64,000 bases of DNA, taken from Solea solea. Taxonomy: Eukaryota; Chordata; Actinopteri; Pleuronectiformes; Soleidae. A program made the position numbers and the translations under genes. Positions 1 through 13,700 of this stretch are shown here, piece by piece (the first letter of the stretch is position 1; every line of letters begins with the position of its first letter). Under the pieces are notes generated by a model. It had not been told where the DNA came from. It searched no databases and saw nothing but the letters and a program-made list of their open reading frames with translations. The stretch lies in assembly GCF_958295425.1 (NCBI RefSeq), contig NW_026704052.1:311001-375000 (forward strand), read 5' to 3'.

Positions 1-3000
1 ACTAGTTATTTTTGTGATAGAACATCTGATGGTATAAGAATTTAGGGTGCATTTTCTCTTTTTTCCCTCTGTTACTTTTTCTCTCTTCCCATTTTCCCTG
101 TTTTTTTTTTCCTTGGCCCCTCTTGCAGTACCTTTTGCCCCATCTTTCCCTTTCAGAGCAGCATGAGAAACTGTAAATGTTAGATTTGATAGATTTGTAG
201 GCAAATGCCTCCATCATGTGGCGAACAAAGGTTACTGCACTGAGGAACAACTCAGTAGAGTGGATCCTGTGTAGTGTTCTTATGTCAACACCATTGAACG
301 ATTTGTTATCATATTCAGCAAGCATCATCTACCATGTGTTTTACATGTTTTCATTCATTTTGAGTATGATACAATGAAATTTGTTAAAGTTATAAGGGAA
401 ATTGTGAACTTGTATTTTCTGTTACCACCAGAAGGCGCTGTTTTCAAAATGTACAGTTTTTGCATAAGAATCTTCAGCAAGATCCCATCATCGATCGTCA
501 CTAGTTTGGTTAAGATCTGACCTTCCATCGCAAAGTTATAAGAGTTTGTTGTTGTAGCGAAATACTAGACGTCATATTGTCTGCCTTCAACAGGGGGCAC
601 TGTTTTTGAAAGTGAATATTTTCATATAGGCATCTTCAGGGATTGACTATCATCAATCCTAGCAAGTTTGGTTCAGATTGGAATAGCATTCGCAAAGTGG
701 TAGCAGTTTGTTTTTTGTCGCAAATATCTGACTTTGCAGTGTTGTCATTGCAACACTGTTGAACAATTTGTTATCATATTAGGCACACATCATCTACCAT
801 GTGTTTTGAATGTTTTCCCAAATTTTGAGTTTGATACAAGGAAATTTGTTAAAGTTATCAGGGAAATTGTGAACTTGTACTTTCTGTTACCACCAGGTGG
901 CACTGTTTCCAAAATTTACAGTTTTTGCGTAGGCATCTTTAGCAAAAGCCCATCATCGATCATCACAAATTTGGTTAAGATCTGACCTTCAATCGCAAAG
1001 TTATAAGAGTTTGTTGTGTGTTGCGAAATACCAGACTTCCTAGTGTTTGCCACCACCAAGAGGCGATGTTTTCAAAATTTACAGTTTTTGCATAGACATC
1101 TTTAGCAAGGGCCCATCATCGATTGTCACTAGTTTGGTCAATATCTGACCTTCCATGGCAAAGTTATAAGAAATTGATGTGTGTTGCGAGGAATCGTGAT
1201 TTTCGCCAACTTTGCCGCCCTTCTTCTTGTTCGCCGTGATACTTAATGAAAAGATTTTGATACCTTTGGATCCTCAACTTGTCCACAGTGACCTCACAAA
1301 GTTTGAAGGTGATCCCATTAAAGCTCTATGACAAGTGCGTTCACATACCATTGGTGCGAAATGGCCAAAATCTGCAATACATTTACTTTCAATCCAAGAT
1401 GGCGGCTTTCCTGTTAGTTTTAGAGCATAGGCTGCTTTGAATTTTTTGACCGTCCCGACCTAAGGAACGCGTGAGTACCAGGTTTAGTGCATGTACATTC
1501 AACGTGCTCCTCAGGAGGACAAGTTTTTGGGGTTATAAGAGTTTTGCCTTTTGTTGAGAAAAATATGAATGAACACCAACTTTGGCGCCCCCTATCTCGA
1601 AAACCATGCGACATTTTGAAAAACTTTTAATAACTTTAGATCCTCAACTTGTCCACAGTGACCTCACCTAGTTTGAAGGTGATCCCATAAAAGCTCTATG
1701 ACAAGTGCGTTCACATACCATTGGTGCGAAATGGCCAAAATCTGCCAAAAATGTACTTTCAATCCAAGATGGCGGCTTTCCTGTTAGTTTTAGAGCTTCG
1801 GCTACGCTGACTTTTTTGACCGTCTGGCCCTAAGGAACGCGTGAGTACCAAGCTTCGTGCATGTACATTCAACGTGCTCCTCAGGAGGACAAGTTTTACG
1901 GGTTGTAAGAGTTTCGCCTCTTGTTGTGAAAAATATGGATCAATGCCAACTTTGGCGCCCCCTATCTCGTACACCGAGCGACATTTTAAAAAGCTTTCAG
2001 GAACTTATGCTCGGCAACTTGTTCACAGTGACCTCACCAATTTTTAAGGTGATCGCACAAAAACTCTAGGACTAGTTCATTCAAATATCAGGTGTCATAG
2101 TGTCTGCTGTCACCAGGAGGCGCTGTTTTTGAAAGTGAATATTTTCATATAGGTGTCTTCAGGGCCAGACTATCATCAATCACAGCAAGTTTGGTTCAGA
2201 TTGGACTCAGATTCGCAAAGTTGTAGCAGTTTGTTTTTTTGTCACAAATATCTGACTTTGCAGTGTTGCCATAGCAACACCGTTGAACCATTTGTTATCA
2301 TAATAAGCACGCATCATCTATCATGTGTTTTAAATGTTTTCACAAATTTTGAGTTTGATACGATTAACTATGTAAAAGTTATTACCGAAATTGTTTTTTT
2401 TTGTATTTTTTGTTACCACAAGGAGGCGCTGTGCTAAAAATGTACGGTTTTTTCACAGACCTCTTCAGCAATGGTCCATCATCAACCCTAGGTAATTTGG
2501 TTGGGATGTGACCTTCTATCGCAAAGTTATAAGAGTTTTGTTGCCTGTGGCGAAAAATTCAAATGTTCACCAACTTTGCCGGCCCCTTTCTCGTACGCCA
2601 TGATACTTATTAAAAAGTTTTTAGCAACTTTAGATCCTCAACTTGTCCACAGTGACCTCAGCAAGTTTAAAGGTGATCCCATGAAAGCTCTAGGACAAGT
2701 TCGTTCAAATACCGATGGTGTGAAATGGCCAAAATCAGCCAAAAATGAACTTTCAATCCAAGATGGCGGCTTTCCTGTTCGTTTTAGAGCATAGGCTACG
2801 CTGACTTTTTTGACCGGCCCGACCTAAGGAACGTGTGTACCAAGTTTCGTGCATGTACATTAAACGTGCTCCTCAGGCCCACAAGTTTTAGGGGCTAAAA
2901 CAGTTATTTGCCCCGCCCACTTTCATTTGTTAACGCACATTTCCCAAAACACTAATAAACGTAAATTTACACCAGGTCTGATGTGCTTGCAAAAATTGGT

Positions 3001-3077
3001 GAGTTTTGGGGCATGTTCAGGGCCTCAAAAAGGCGATTCATTTGGCGGGCGGAAGAAGAAGAAGAATAAGAAGAAGA
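1..3077 (+). mobile_element. Array unit 1, class A body with type-1 tail, 5' truncated by window
   Basis: The unit enters at the class-A internal landmark ACTAGTTATTTTTGTGAT. It runs through a pyrimidine-rich stretch (about 50-155), repeated segments of roughly 370 bp carrying AAGATGGCGGC (1396, 1765, 2759) and several CACCAGG-GGC motifs. It ends in the tail with GTAAATTTACACCAGGTCTG and GGGCCTCAAAA, then an AAG-rich microsatellite to 3077. No frame longer than about 110 codons exists and none resembles a protein. It is near-identical to parts of units 4, 5 and 11. I cannot name the family. The shared head and tail make a non-autonomous transposon the best reading. Confidence 0.75.
890..903 (+). 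promoter_or_regulatory. Perfect CTCF-core string (1 of 4)
   Basis: CCACCAGGTGGCAC fits the CTCF core CCASYAGRKGGCRS at every position. The other exact copies are at 10733-10746, 15594-15607 and 38130-38143. Many one-mismatch versions (TCACCAGGGGGCGC, CCACCAGGAGGCGC) occur in every unit. Match by eye only. Confidence 0.5.
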
Positions 3078-4583
3078 ACTAGTACCGCAAGCGGTAATTG
3101 ACGGGTTCGAGCTTGACGGCTCGCGAGTCCCCGTGCGTCCACGTCGCAGCGCGAGTCCTCTTCCTCATCTTCCGTTCATTCACCGTTTGTGGTACTGGTT
3201 ATTTTCAGCTGCATCCCCGCGCAATGTCAGGCGTGTCCTTTTAAAATGGCTGTCTTCCTGTTGGGTGAAAGGCGTGTCCGTAAACGTGTTTAGGGAAGGT
3301 ACCTTGACTTACATAACAAGTTTCGTGTGGATCGGAGAATGTCAGACTTTACTTCCTGTTTCGGGAGTTGTACTTCCTGTAAAGCGGTCATCCTTTACAG
3401 ACATGTTCAGGGCGGGTCTGAGGTCTAACAGTGTGATTTCGTCTATCAGTTGTTATTTTTGTGAAAAACAACTGATGGTATCAGAATTGAAGCTGAATTT
3501 TAGAAATAACTAGTTATTTTTGTGATGGAACATCTGATGGTATAAGAATTTAGGGTGCATTTTCTCTTTTTTCCCTCTATTACTTTTTCTCTCTTCCCAT
3601 TTTCCCTGTTTTTTTTTCCTTGGCCCCTCTTGCAGTACCTTTTGCCCCATCTTTCCCTTTCAGAGCAGCATGAGAAACTGTAAATGTTAGATTTGATAGA
3701 TTTGTAGGCAAATGCCTCCATCATGTGGCGAACAAAGGTTACTGCACTGACGAACAACTCAGTAGAGTGGATATGTGTAGTGTTCTTATGTCAACACCAT
3801 TGAACGATTTGTTATCATATTCAGCAAGCATCATCTACCATGTGTTTTGATTGTTTTCACAAATTTTGGGTTTGATACGATTAACTATGTAAAAGTTATT
3901 ACCGAAATTGTGTACTTTTTGTATTTTCTGTTACCACAAGGAGGCGCTGTGCTAAAAATGTACGTTTTTTTCACAGACTTCTTCAGCAATGGGCAATCAT
4001 CAACACTAGGTAATTTGGTTGGGATGTGACCTTCTATCGCAAAGTTATAAGAGTTTTGTTGCCTGTGGCGAAAAATTTAAATTTTCATCAACTTTGCCGG
4101 CCCCTTTCTCGTACGCCATGCGACATTTGAACTAACCATAAGCATCGTAAGCTCCTGAACTTGTCCACAGTGACCTCACCAAGTTTGAACGTGATCCCAT
4201 GTAAGCTCTAGGACAAGTTCGTTCAAATACCGATGGTGCGAAATGGCCAAAATCAACAAAAAATGAACTTTCAATCCAAGATGGCGGCTTTCCTGTTCGT
4301 TTTAGAGCATAGGCTACGCTGACTTTTTTGACCGTCCCGACCTAAGGAACGCGTGTACCAAGTTTCGTGCATGTACATTAAACGTGCTTCTCAGGCCTAC
4401 GCGTTTTAGGGGGTGGAGCAGTTATTTGTCCCGCCCACTTTCATTTTTTTACGCACATTCCCCGAAACACTAATAAACGTAAATTTACACCAGGTCTGAT
4501 GCGCTTGCAAAAATTGGTGAGTTTTGGGGCATGTTCAGGGCCTCAAAAACGCGATTTATTTGGTAGGCGGAAGAATAAGAAGA
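3078..4583 (+). mobile_element. Array unit 2, class A head, internally deleted copy
   Basis: It begins with ACTAGTACCGCAAGCGGTAA and the class-A head (GGGTTCGAGC, CGCGAGTCCCCGTGC). It then carries the class-A ACTAGTTATTTTTGTGAT segment near 3510. Near 3846 the sequence jumps directly into what is the last third of longer units, so about 2 kb of the usual body is missing. The tail is type 1 (about 4480-4583). The deletion shows these units tolerate internal loss while keeping both ends, as expected for non-autonomous elements whose ends alone matter. Confidence 0.75.
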
Positions 4584-5032
4584 ACTAGTACCGCAAGCGG
4601 TAATCAACGGGTTCGAGCTTGACGGCTCGCGGGTTTCCCTGCGCCCACGTCGCCGTGCGAGTCCTCTAGCTCATCTTCCGTTCATTAATTGCTTGCGGTA
4701 GTAGTTATTTTCAGCTTGGACTATTTTCAGCGTCCATGTGCTAAGTTAGAGGGCACTTCCTGTTTAAAATGGCTGACTTCCTGTTTTGTGAAAGGTGTGT
4801 CCGTAAACGTGTTCAGGGACGTTCCTTTGACTCACATATCAAGTTTTGTGAAGATTGGACAATGTTAGACTTGACTTCCTGTTTCGGGAGTTCTACTTCC
4901 TGTATGGAGGTTATCCCTTACAGCACATATGTCAGAATCAAGGCCCGTGAATGAGTTATCTCTGGCTCGCGGGATGATATTTAATTACTATTAAAACCGG
5001 CTTTCAGTATTATGTGCCCTCAGCACCATCAT

Positions 5033-5051
5033 ACTACAAATCCCAAGATGC
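5033..5051 (+). promoter_or_regulatory. ZNF143/SBS-like motif in B unit
   Basis: ACTACAAATCCCAAGATGC resembles the ZNF143 (Staf) promoter motif ACTACAATTCCCAGAATGC with few differences. It lies about 180 bp before the BED-exon relic ATG, as a promoter site would. Identical copies occur in units 6 and 7. This is a match by eye; binding is not shown. Confidence 0.45.
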
Positions 5052-5212
5052 ACTGCGAGTGCATTGGCGCGTACCGAGTGCCCCCAAGCGAGCGCGATCC
5101 CGTGTCATCCTTCATGAACAGCATCACAGTCACAGTGGAGGACTAAACATCGCCGTCAATTTTCATCTCCCTCTCCCCCAAATAGGCAAATAGAAAGGTA
5201 GACGCTGAAAAC

Positions 5213-5345
5213 ATGGGGTTTCAAGACAGGTGGGAGGCAGAATAATGTTCACCGAAGTAAATGGAACGCCTGTGTGTCTTGTGTGTGGAGACAGTGTGTC
5301 GTTATGAAAGAATATAACTTAAGAAGGCACTATGAAACATGTAAC
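5213..5345 (+). pseudogene. BED-finger (hAT transposase-like) first-exon relic, copy 1
   Basis: Starting at an ATG, the frame reads MGFQDRWEAE. After a small frame disruption it continues as FTEVNG, then (P)VCLVCGDSVS, and after a one-base loss as KEYNLRRHYET. The CxxC spacing with the R-R-H-Y-E-T block is typical of BED zinc fingers at the start of GTF2I-repeat/hAT-derived proteins common in fish. The coding frame is broken by an in-frame TAA and the one-base loss, so it is a relic. The same breaks are in all copies, so the capture predates unit amplification. Confidence 0.6.
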
Positions 5346-5592
5346 TGTTTTGCACTTTTTCAAGTTTGCACTAACTTCTAATTTTATTAGACAGACATTG
5401 GTGAGGATCAGAGCAGCACACTGATTTGTTTTGTAACACATGCTGTTTCATTTTTGCATTTATCTTGCCATTGAGCTTTGAAGGAAAATAACATTTTGCT
5501 GTTTACCTGTTAAAAAGAAGAAAAAATGTTTTCAATTTGTTACTGAAAGAGCCTTGAGAAAATATTGCAACTGATTTTATTTATGTTTTGCT

Positions 5593-5666
5593 TAATTTAA
5601 TTTAATTTAATTTAATTTAATTTAATTTAATTTAATTTAATTTAATTTAATTTAATTTAATTTAAT
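5593..5666 (+). repeat. (AATTT)n microsatellite in unit 3
   Basis: About 14 tandem copies of a 5-bp TTTAA/AATTT unit. Homologous tracts of different length occur at 18836-18898, 23629-23689 and 55919-55988, all at the same place in the B body. Confidence 0.95.
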
Positions 5667-8600
5667 GATTAAGTGCAATATAGGCTGTGGTATTGGTATT
5701 GGTATTGGTTCAATATGTGCAATAATTGCAAGTTTTAATAAACAATGAACCAGCCCATCCCTCCACTTTTTTTATTTTTGCCCCCCGTGTATTTGACTTT
5801 GGCATTACTGCTTTATAGACATGTTCCTGACGGGTCTGAGGTCTCACATATCAAGTTTCAAGTGGATACACCAATCCCTGTTAGAACAGCATGAGAAACT
5901 GTAAATGTTAGATTTGATAGATTTGTAGGTAAATGCCTCCATCATGTGGCGAAAAATGGTATTGCATAATTGAATCACTCAGTTTAGGTAATCCTTTGCA
6001 TTTTTGCCAGGCATCACCGTTAAACGATTTCTTCTCATATTAGGCACGCATCATCTACCATGTGTTTTGTTTTTTTTCAAAAATTTTGAGTATGATACAA
6101 AGAAGTCTGTAAAAGTTATAAGGGAATTGTGAATTTGTTGTATTTTCTGTTACTACCAGGAGGCGCTGTTTTTAAAATGTACAGTTTTTGCATGGACTTC
6201 GTCAGCCATAGTCCATCTTGAACCCCTAGCACATTTGGTTGGAAAAGGACCTTCTATCGCAAAGTTATAAGAGTTTTGAGTAAAACCTTTGCAGTGTTGA
6301 CATGGCAACACGGTTGAAGGATTTGTTATCATATTATGCACACATCATTTACCATGTGTTTTAAATTTTTTCACCTATCTTGAGTTTGCTACAATAAATT
6401 CTGTAAAAGTTATATGCGAAATTGTGATTGAAATTGTGACATGTGTTGTATTTTCTGTTACCACCAGGAGGCGATGTTTTCAAAATTTACAATTTTTGCA
6501 TAGACATCTTTAGCAAGGGCCCATCATCGATTGTCACTAGTTTGGTCAATATCTGACCTTCCATGGCAAAGTTATAAGAAATTGATGTGTGTTGCGAGGA
6601 ATCGTGATTTTCGCCAACTTTGCCGCCCTTCTCCTTGTTCGCCGTGATACGTAATGAAAAGATTTTGATACCTTTGGATCCTCAACTTGTCCACAGTGAC
6701 CTCACAAAGTTTAAAGGTGATCGCACAAAAGCTCTATGACAAGTTAGTTCACATACCATTGTTCCGAAATGGCCAAAATCTCCCAAAAATTTACTTTCAA
6801 TCCAAGATGGCGGCTTTCCTGTTCGTTTTAGAGCTTCGGCTACGCTGACTTTTTTGACCGTCTGGACCTAAGGAACGCGTGAGTACCAAGTTTCATGCAT
6901 GTACATTCAACGTGATCCTCAGGAGGACAAGTTTTACGGGTTGTAAGAGTTTTGCCTTTTGTTGTGAGAAATATGAATGAACGCCTACTTTGGCGCCCCC
7001 TATCTCGAAAACCATGCGACATTTTGAAAAACTTTTAATAACTTTAGATCCTCAACTTGTCCACAGTGACCTCACAAAGTTTAAAGGTGATCGCACAAAA
7101 GCTCTAGGACTAGTTCATTCAAATACCAGGCGTCATAGTGTCTGCTGTCACCAGGGGGCGCTGTTTTTGAAAGTGAATATTTTCATATAGGCGTCTTCAG
7201 GGCCGGACTATCATCAATCCAAGCAAGTTTGGTTCAGATCGGACTCGGATTCGTAAAGTTGTAGCAGTTTGTTTTTTGTCACAAATATCTGACTTTGCAG
7301 TGTTGCTGTGGCAACACCGTTGAACGATTTGTTATCATATTAAGCACGCATCATCGAACATGTGTTTTAAATGTTTTCCCAAATTTTGAGTTTGATACGA
7401 TTAACTCTGTAAAAGTTATAACCGAAATTGGTTTTTTTTGTATATTTTGTTACCACAAGGAGGCACTGTGCTCAAAATTTACGTTTTTTTCACAGACTTC
7501 TTCAGCAATGGTCCATCATCAACCCTAGGTAATTTGGTTGGGATGTGACCTTCTATCGCAAAGTTATAAGAGTTTTGTTGCCTGTGGCGAAACAGTAAAA
7601 TTTTCACCAACTTTGCCGGCCCCTTACTCTTACGCCATAATACCTATTGAAAAGATTTTGATACCTTTGGATCCTCAACTTGTCCAAAGTGACCTCACCA
7701 AGTTTGAAGGTGATCCCATGAAAGATCTAGGACAAATCTGTTCAAATATCATTGGTGTGAAATGGCCAAAATCAGCAAAGCATTTACTTTCAATCCAAGA
7801 TGGCGGCTTTCCTGTTAGTTTTAGAGCATAGGCTACGCTGACTTTTTTGACCGGCCCGACCTAAGGAACACGTGTACCAAGTTTCGTGCATGTACATTAA
7901 ACGTGCTCCTCAGGACCACAAGTTTTAGGGGGTGGAGCAGGTTTTTGGCCCGTCCACTTTCACCAGGGGGCGCTGATTTTGACTTGAAATATTTTCACAT
8001 AGGTTTGTTCAGGGCCACACTATCAACAATCCTAGCAAGTTTGGTTCAGATTGGACCAGGATTGGCAAAGTTGTAACAGTTTTTTTTTTTTAGTATTTTC
8101 AACCACCACCAGGAGGCGCTGTTTTCAAAATTTATTGTTTTCGGCAATATAATCGCCTTCAGCAACTACCCATTATCAATCATAGGAAGTTTGGTTGGGA
8201 TTGGATCTTCCATCGCAAAGTTATAAGAGTTTCGCTTTTTGTTGTGAAAAATAGGAATTTACACCCACTTTGGCGCCCCCTATCTCGTACACCATGAGAC
8301 ATTTTAAAAAACTTTTGATAACTTAAGTTCCTCAACTGGTTCACAGTGACCTGACCAAGTTTAAAGGTGATCTCACAAGAACTCTAGGATTAATTCATTC
8401 AAATACCAGAGGTCATATTGTCTCCGTCACCAGGGGGTGCTGTTTTTGAAAGTGAATATTTTCATATAGGTGTCTTCAGGGCCGGACTATCATCAATCCT
8501 AGCAAGTTTGGTTCAGATTGGACTAGGATTCGCAAAGTGGTAGCAGTTTGTTTTTTTGTCGCAAAAATCCGACTTTGCATCATTACCATGGCAACATCAT

Positions 8601-10732
8601 GTAACGATACGCCATCATATTGAGCACGCATAGTCTACCTTGTGTTTAGAAGCTTTTAACCAATTTTGAGTTTGATACAATCATTTCTGTAAAAGTTATT
8701 CCCGAAATTGTAAAAGTAACTTTTTTTTTTAGATTTTCTGCCACCACCAGGAGGCGATGTTTACAAACTTAACAGTTTTTGCATAGGCATCTTCAGCAAG
8801 GGCCCATCATCGATCGCCACAAGTTTGGTTACGATCGGACCTTCCATCACAAAGTTATAAGAGTTTTGTTGCGTGTAGCGAGAAATTACAAATTTTCCCC
8901 AACTTTGCCGGCCCTTTTCTCGTACGCCATGCGACATTTCAACTAACCATAAGCATCGTTAGATCCCCAACTTGTCCACAGTGACCTCACCAAGTTTGAA
9001 CGTGATCCCATGTAAGCTCTAGGACAAGTTCGTTCAAATACCGATGGTGCGAAATGGCCAAAATAGGCCAAAAATGGCCGTTCAACCAAAGATGGCGGCC
9101 TTCCTGTAGGATTTACAGCGGCGCCAGCACGACATTTTTGGACCGTCCTGACATGCTTAACATGTGTACCAACTTTCGTGCATGTACGTGAAACACGAGA
9201 AAAATCGGCCTGATGAAAGCTGTTTTTCATTTTCGTAAGCCCCGCCCACTTCCAATTTTGTACGCAGTGTCCCCGAAGTACTTTCAGACGTAAATTTACA
9301 CCAGGTTTGATGCACTCGCAAAAATTGGTGAGTTTTCGTGTATGGGAAAGGCCTCAAAAAGGCGATTCATTTAGAGGAATAATAATAATAATAATAATAA
9401 TAAAAAGAACTAGTACCGCAAGCGGTAATTGACGGGTTCGAGCTTGACGGCTCGCGAGTCCCCGTGCGTCCACGTCGCAGCGCGAGTCCTCTTCCTCATC
9501 TTCCGTTCATTCACCGTTTGTGGTACTGGTTATTTTCAGCTGCATCCCCGTGCAATGTCAGGCGTGTCCTTTTAAAATGGCTGTCTTCCTGTTGGGTGAA
9601 AGGCGTGTCCGTAAACGTGTTTAGGGAAGGTACCTTGACTTACATAACAAGTTTCGTGTGGATCGGAGAATGTCAGACTTTACTTCCTGTTTCGGGAGTT
9701 GTACTTCCTGTAAAGCGGTCATCCTTTACAGACATGTTCAGGGCGGGTCTGAGGTCTGAGGTCTAACAGTGTGATTTCGTCTATAAGTTGTTATTTTTGT
9801 GAAAAACAACTGATGGTATCAGAATTGAAGCTGAATTTTAGAAATAACTAGTTATTTTTGTGATGGAACATCTGATGGTATAAGAATTTAGGGTGCATTT
9901 TCTCTTTTTTCCCTCTATTACTTTTTCTCTCTTCCCATTTTCCCTGTTTTTTTTTCCTTGGCCCCTCTTGCAGTACCTTTTGCCCCATCTTTCCCTTTCA
10001 GAGCAGCATGAGAAACTGTAAATGTTAGATTTGATAGATTTGTAGGCAAATGCCTCCATCATGTGGCGAACAAAGGTTACTGCACTGACGAACAACTCAG
10101 TAGAGTGGATATGTGTAGTGTTCTTATGTCAACACCATTGAACGATTTGTTATCATATTCAGCAAGCATCATCTACCATGTGTTTTACATGTTTTCATTC
10201 ATTTGAGTATGATACAATGAAATTTGTTAAAGTTATAAGGGAAATTGTGAAATTGTATTTTCTGTTACCACCAGAAGGCGCTGTTTTTAAAATGTACAGT
10301 TTTTGCATAAGCATCTTCAGCAAGATCCCATCATCGATCGTCACTAGTTTGGTTAAGATCTAACCTTTCATCGCAAAGTTATAAGAGTTTGTTGTTGTAG
10401 CGAAATACCAGACGTCATATTGTCTGCCGTCAACAGGGGGCACTGTTTTTGAAAGTGAATATTTTCATATAGGCATCTTCAGGGATTGACTATCATCAAT
10501 CCTAGCAAGTTTGGTTCAGATTGGAATAGCATTCGCAAAGTGGTAGCAGTTTGTTTTTTGTCGCAAATATCTGACTTTGCAGTGTTGTCATTGCAACACT
10601 GTTGAACAATTTGTTTTCATATTAGGCACGCATCATCTACCATGTGTTTTGAATGTTTTCCCAAATTTTGAGTTTGATACAAGGAAATTTGTTAAAGTTA
10701 TCAGGGAAATTGTGAACTTGTACTTTCTGTTA

Positions 10733-10746
10733 CCACCAGGTGGCAC
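10733..10746 (+). promoter_or_regulatory. Perfect CTCF-core string (2 of 4)
   Basis: Same 14-mer as at 890, in unit 4. Confidence 0.5.
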
Positions 10747-13700
10747 TGTTTCCAAAATTTACAGTTTTTGCATAGGCATCTTCAGCAAAAGCCCATCATC
10801 GATCATCACAAATTTGGTTAAGATCTGACCTTCAATCGCAAAGTTATAAGAGTTTGTTGTGTGTTGCGAAATACCAGACTTCCTAGTGTTTGCCACCACC
10901 AAGAGGCGATGTTTTCAAAATGTACAGTTTTTGCATAGACATCTTTAGCAAGGGCCCATCATCGATTGTCACTAGTTTGGTTAATAGCTGACCTTCCATG
11001 GCAAAGTTATAAGAAATTGTTGTGTGTTGCGAGGAATCGTGATTTTCGCCAACTTTGCCGCCCTTCTTCTTGTTCGCCGTGATACTTAATGAAAAGATTT
11101 TGATACCTTTGGATCCTCAACTTGTCCACAGTGACCTCACAAAGTTTGAAGGTGATCCCATCAAAGCTCTATGACAAGTGCGTTCACATACCATTGGTGC
11201 GAAATGGCCAAAATCTGCCAAAAATGTACTTTCAATCCAAGATGGCGGCTTTCCTGTTCGTTTTAGAGCTTAGGCTGCTTTGAATTTTTTGACCGTCCCG
11301 ACCTAAGGAACGCGTGAGTACCAAGTTTAGTGCATGTACATTAAACGTGCTCCTCAGGAGGACAAGTGTTAGGGGTTATAAGAGTTTTGCCTTTTGTTGT
11401 GAAGAATATGAATGAACGCCAACTTTGGCGCCCCCTATCTCAAAAACCATGCGACATTTTGAAAAACTTTTAATATCTTTAGATCCTCAACTTGTCCACA
11501 GTGACCTCACAAAGTTTGAAGGGGATCCCATTAAAGCTCTATGACAAGTGCGTTCACATACCATTGGTGCGAAATGGCCAAAATCTGCCAAAAATGTACT
11601 TTCAATCCAAGATGGCGGATTTCCTGTTCGCTTTAGAGGTTTGGCTACGCTGACTTTTTTGACCGTCTGGACCTAAGGAACGCGTGAGTACCAAGCTTTG
11701 TGCATGTACATTCAACGTGCTCCTCAGGAGGACAAGTTTTACGGGTTGTAAGAGTTTCGCCTCTTGTTGTAAAAAATATTGATGAACGCCAACTTTGGCG
11801 CCCCCTATCTCGTACACCGAGCGACATTTTGAAAAACTTTTAATAACTTTAGATCCTCAACTTGTCCACAGTGACCTCACAAAGTTTAAAGGTGATCGCA
11901 CAAAAGCTCTAGGACGAGTTCATTCAAATACCAGGCGTCATAGTGTCTGCTGTCACCAGGGGGCGCTGTTTTTTAAAGTGAATATTTTCATATAGGCGTC
12001 TTCAGGGCCAGACTATCATCAATCCAAGCAAGTTTGGTTCAGATCGGACTGGGATTCGTAAAGTTGTAGCAGTTTGTTTTTTGTCACAAATATCTGACTT
12101 TGCAGTGTTGCTGTGGCAACACCGTTGAACGATTTGTTATCATATTAAGCACGCATCATCGAACATGTGCTTTAAATGTTTTCCCAAATTTTGAGTTTGA
12201 TACGATTAACTCTGTAAAAGTTATAACCGAAATTGTTTTTTTTTGTATATTTTGTTACCACAAGGAGGCACTGTGCTCAAAATTTACGTTTTTTTCACAG
12301 ACTTCTTCAGCAATGGTCCATCATCAACCCTAGGTAATTTGGTTGGGATGTGACCTTCTATCGCAAAGTTATAAGAGTTTTGTTGCCTGTGGCGAAACAT
12401 TAAAATTTTCACCAACTTTGCCGGCCCCTTACTCTTACGCCATAATACCTATTGAAAAGATTTTGATACCTTTGGATCCTCAACTTGTCCAAAGTGACCT
12501 CACCAAGTTTGAAGGTGATCCCATGAAAGATCTAGGACAAATCTGTTCAAATATCATTGGTGTGAAATGGACAAAATCAGCAAAGCATTTACTTTCAATC
12601 CAAGATGGCGGCTTTCCTGTTAGTTTTAGAGCATAGGCTACGCTGACTTTTTTGACCGGCCCGACCTAAGGAACACGTGTACCAAGTTTCGTGCATGTAC
12701 ATTAAACGTGCTCCTCAGGACCACAAGTTTTAGGGGGTGGAGCAGGTTTTTGGCCCGTCCACTTTCACCAGGGGGCGCTGATTTTGACTTGAAATATTTT
12801 CACATAGGTTTGTTCAGGGCCAGACTATCAACAATCCTAGCAAGTTTGGCTCAGATTGGACCAGGATTGGCAAAGTTGTGACAGTTTTTTTTTTTTTGTA
12901 TTTTCTACCACCACCAGGAGGCGCTGTTTTCAAAATTTATTGTTTTCGGCAATATAGTCGCCTTCAGCAACTACCCATTATCAATCATAGGAAGTTTGGT
13001 TGGGATTGGATCTTCCATCGCAAAGTTATAAGAGTTTCGCTTTTTGTTGTGAAAAATAGGAATTTACACCAACTTTGGCGCCCCCTATCTCGTACACCAT
13101 GAGACATTTTAAAAAACTTTTGATAACTTAAGTTCCTCAACTGGTTCACAGTGACCTGACCAAGTTTAAAGGTGATCGCACAAGAACTCTAGGATTAATT
13201 CATTCAAATACCAGAGGTCATATTGTCTCCGTCACCAGGGGGTGCTGTTTTTGAAAGTGAATATTTTCATATAGGTGTCTTCAGGGCCGGACTATCATCA
13301 ATCCTAGCAAGTTTGGTTCAGATTGGACTAGGATTCGCAAAGTGGTAGCAGTTTGTTTTTTTGTCGCAAAAATCCGACTTTGCATCATTACCATGGCAAC
13401 ATCATGTAACGATACGCCATCATATTGAGCACGCATAGTCTACCTTGTGTTTAGAATCTATTAACCAATTTTGAGTTTGATACAATCATTTCTGTAAAAG
13501 TTATTCCCGAAATTGTAAAAGTAACTTTTTTTTTTAGATTTTCTGCCACCACCAGGAGGCGATGTTTACAAACTTAACAGTTTTTGCATAGGCATCTTCA
13601 GCAAGGGCCCATCATCGATCGCCACAAGTTTGGTTACGATCGGACCTTCCATCACAAAGTTATAAGAGTTTCGTTGCGTGTAGCGAGAAATTACAAATTT

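Larger units (their letters stand above)
4584..9408 (+). mobile_element. Array unit 3, class B head, type-3 tail
   Basis: The class-B head differs from A (AATCAACGGG, CGCGGGTTTCCCTGC). It is followed by TTCCTG-rich DNA, a captured-looking promoter plus BED-finger exon relic (about 5010-5400), an AATTT microsatellite, and the shared body with YY1-like and CTCF-like sites. The type-3 tail contains the GCGGCGCCAGCACGACA stretch (about 9117) and ends in an AAT run. Units 6 and 7 are close copies over about 4.8 kb. Confidence 0.78.

Noticed and set aside
2..328. Minus-strand Lys/Arg-rich frames of 70-110 codons through the pyrimidine tract in class-A units
   Set aside because: Composition is explained by the CT-rich tract. 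Frames differ between copies through T-run length changes.
3078..3210. tRNA-derived SINE head (GGGTTCGAGC looks like a B box)
   Set aside because: No A box at the proper distance and no cloverleaf. The string sits in the head hairpin.
3133..3513. Recurring frame of 100-126 codons at the class-A head (also near 9464, 14317, 32345, 36859)
   Set aside because: It overlaps the hairpin head and recurs only because the repeat recurs. Its end shifts with small indels and it has no recognisable domain or splice context.
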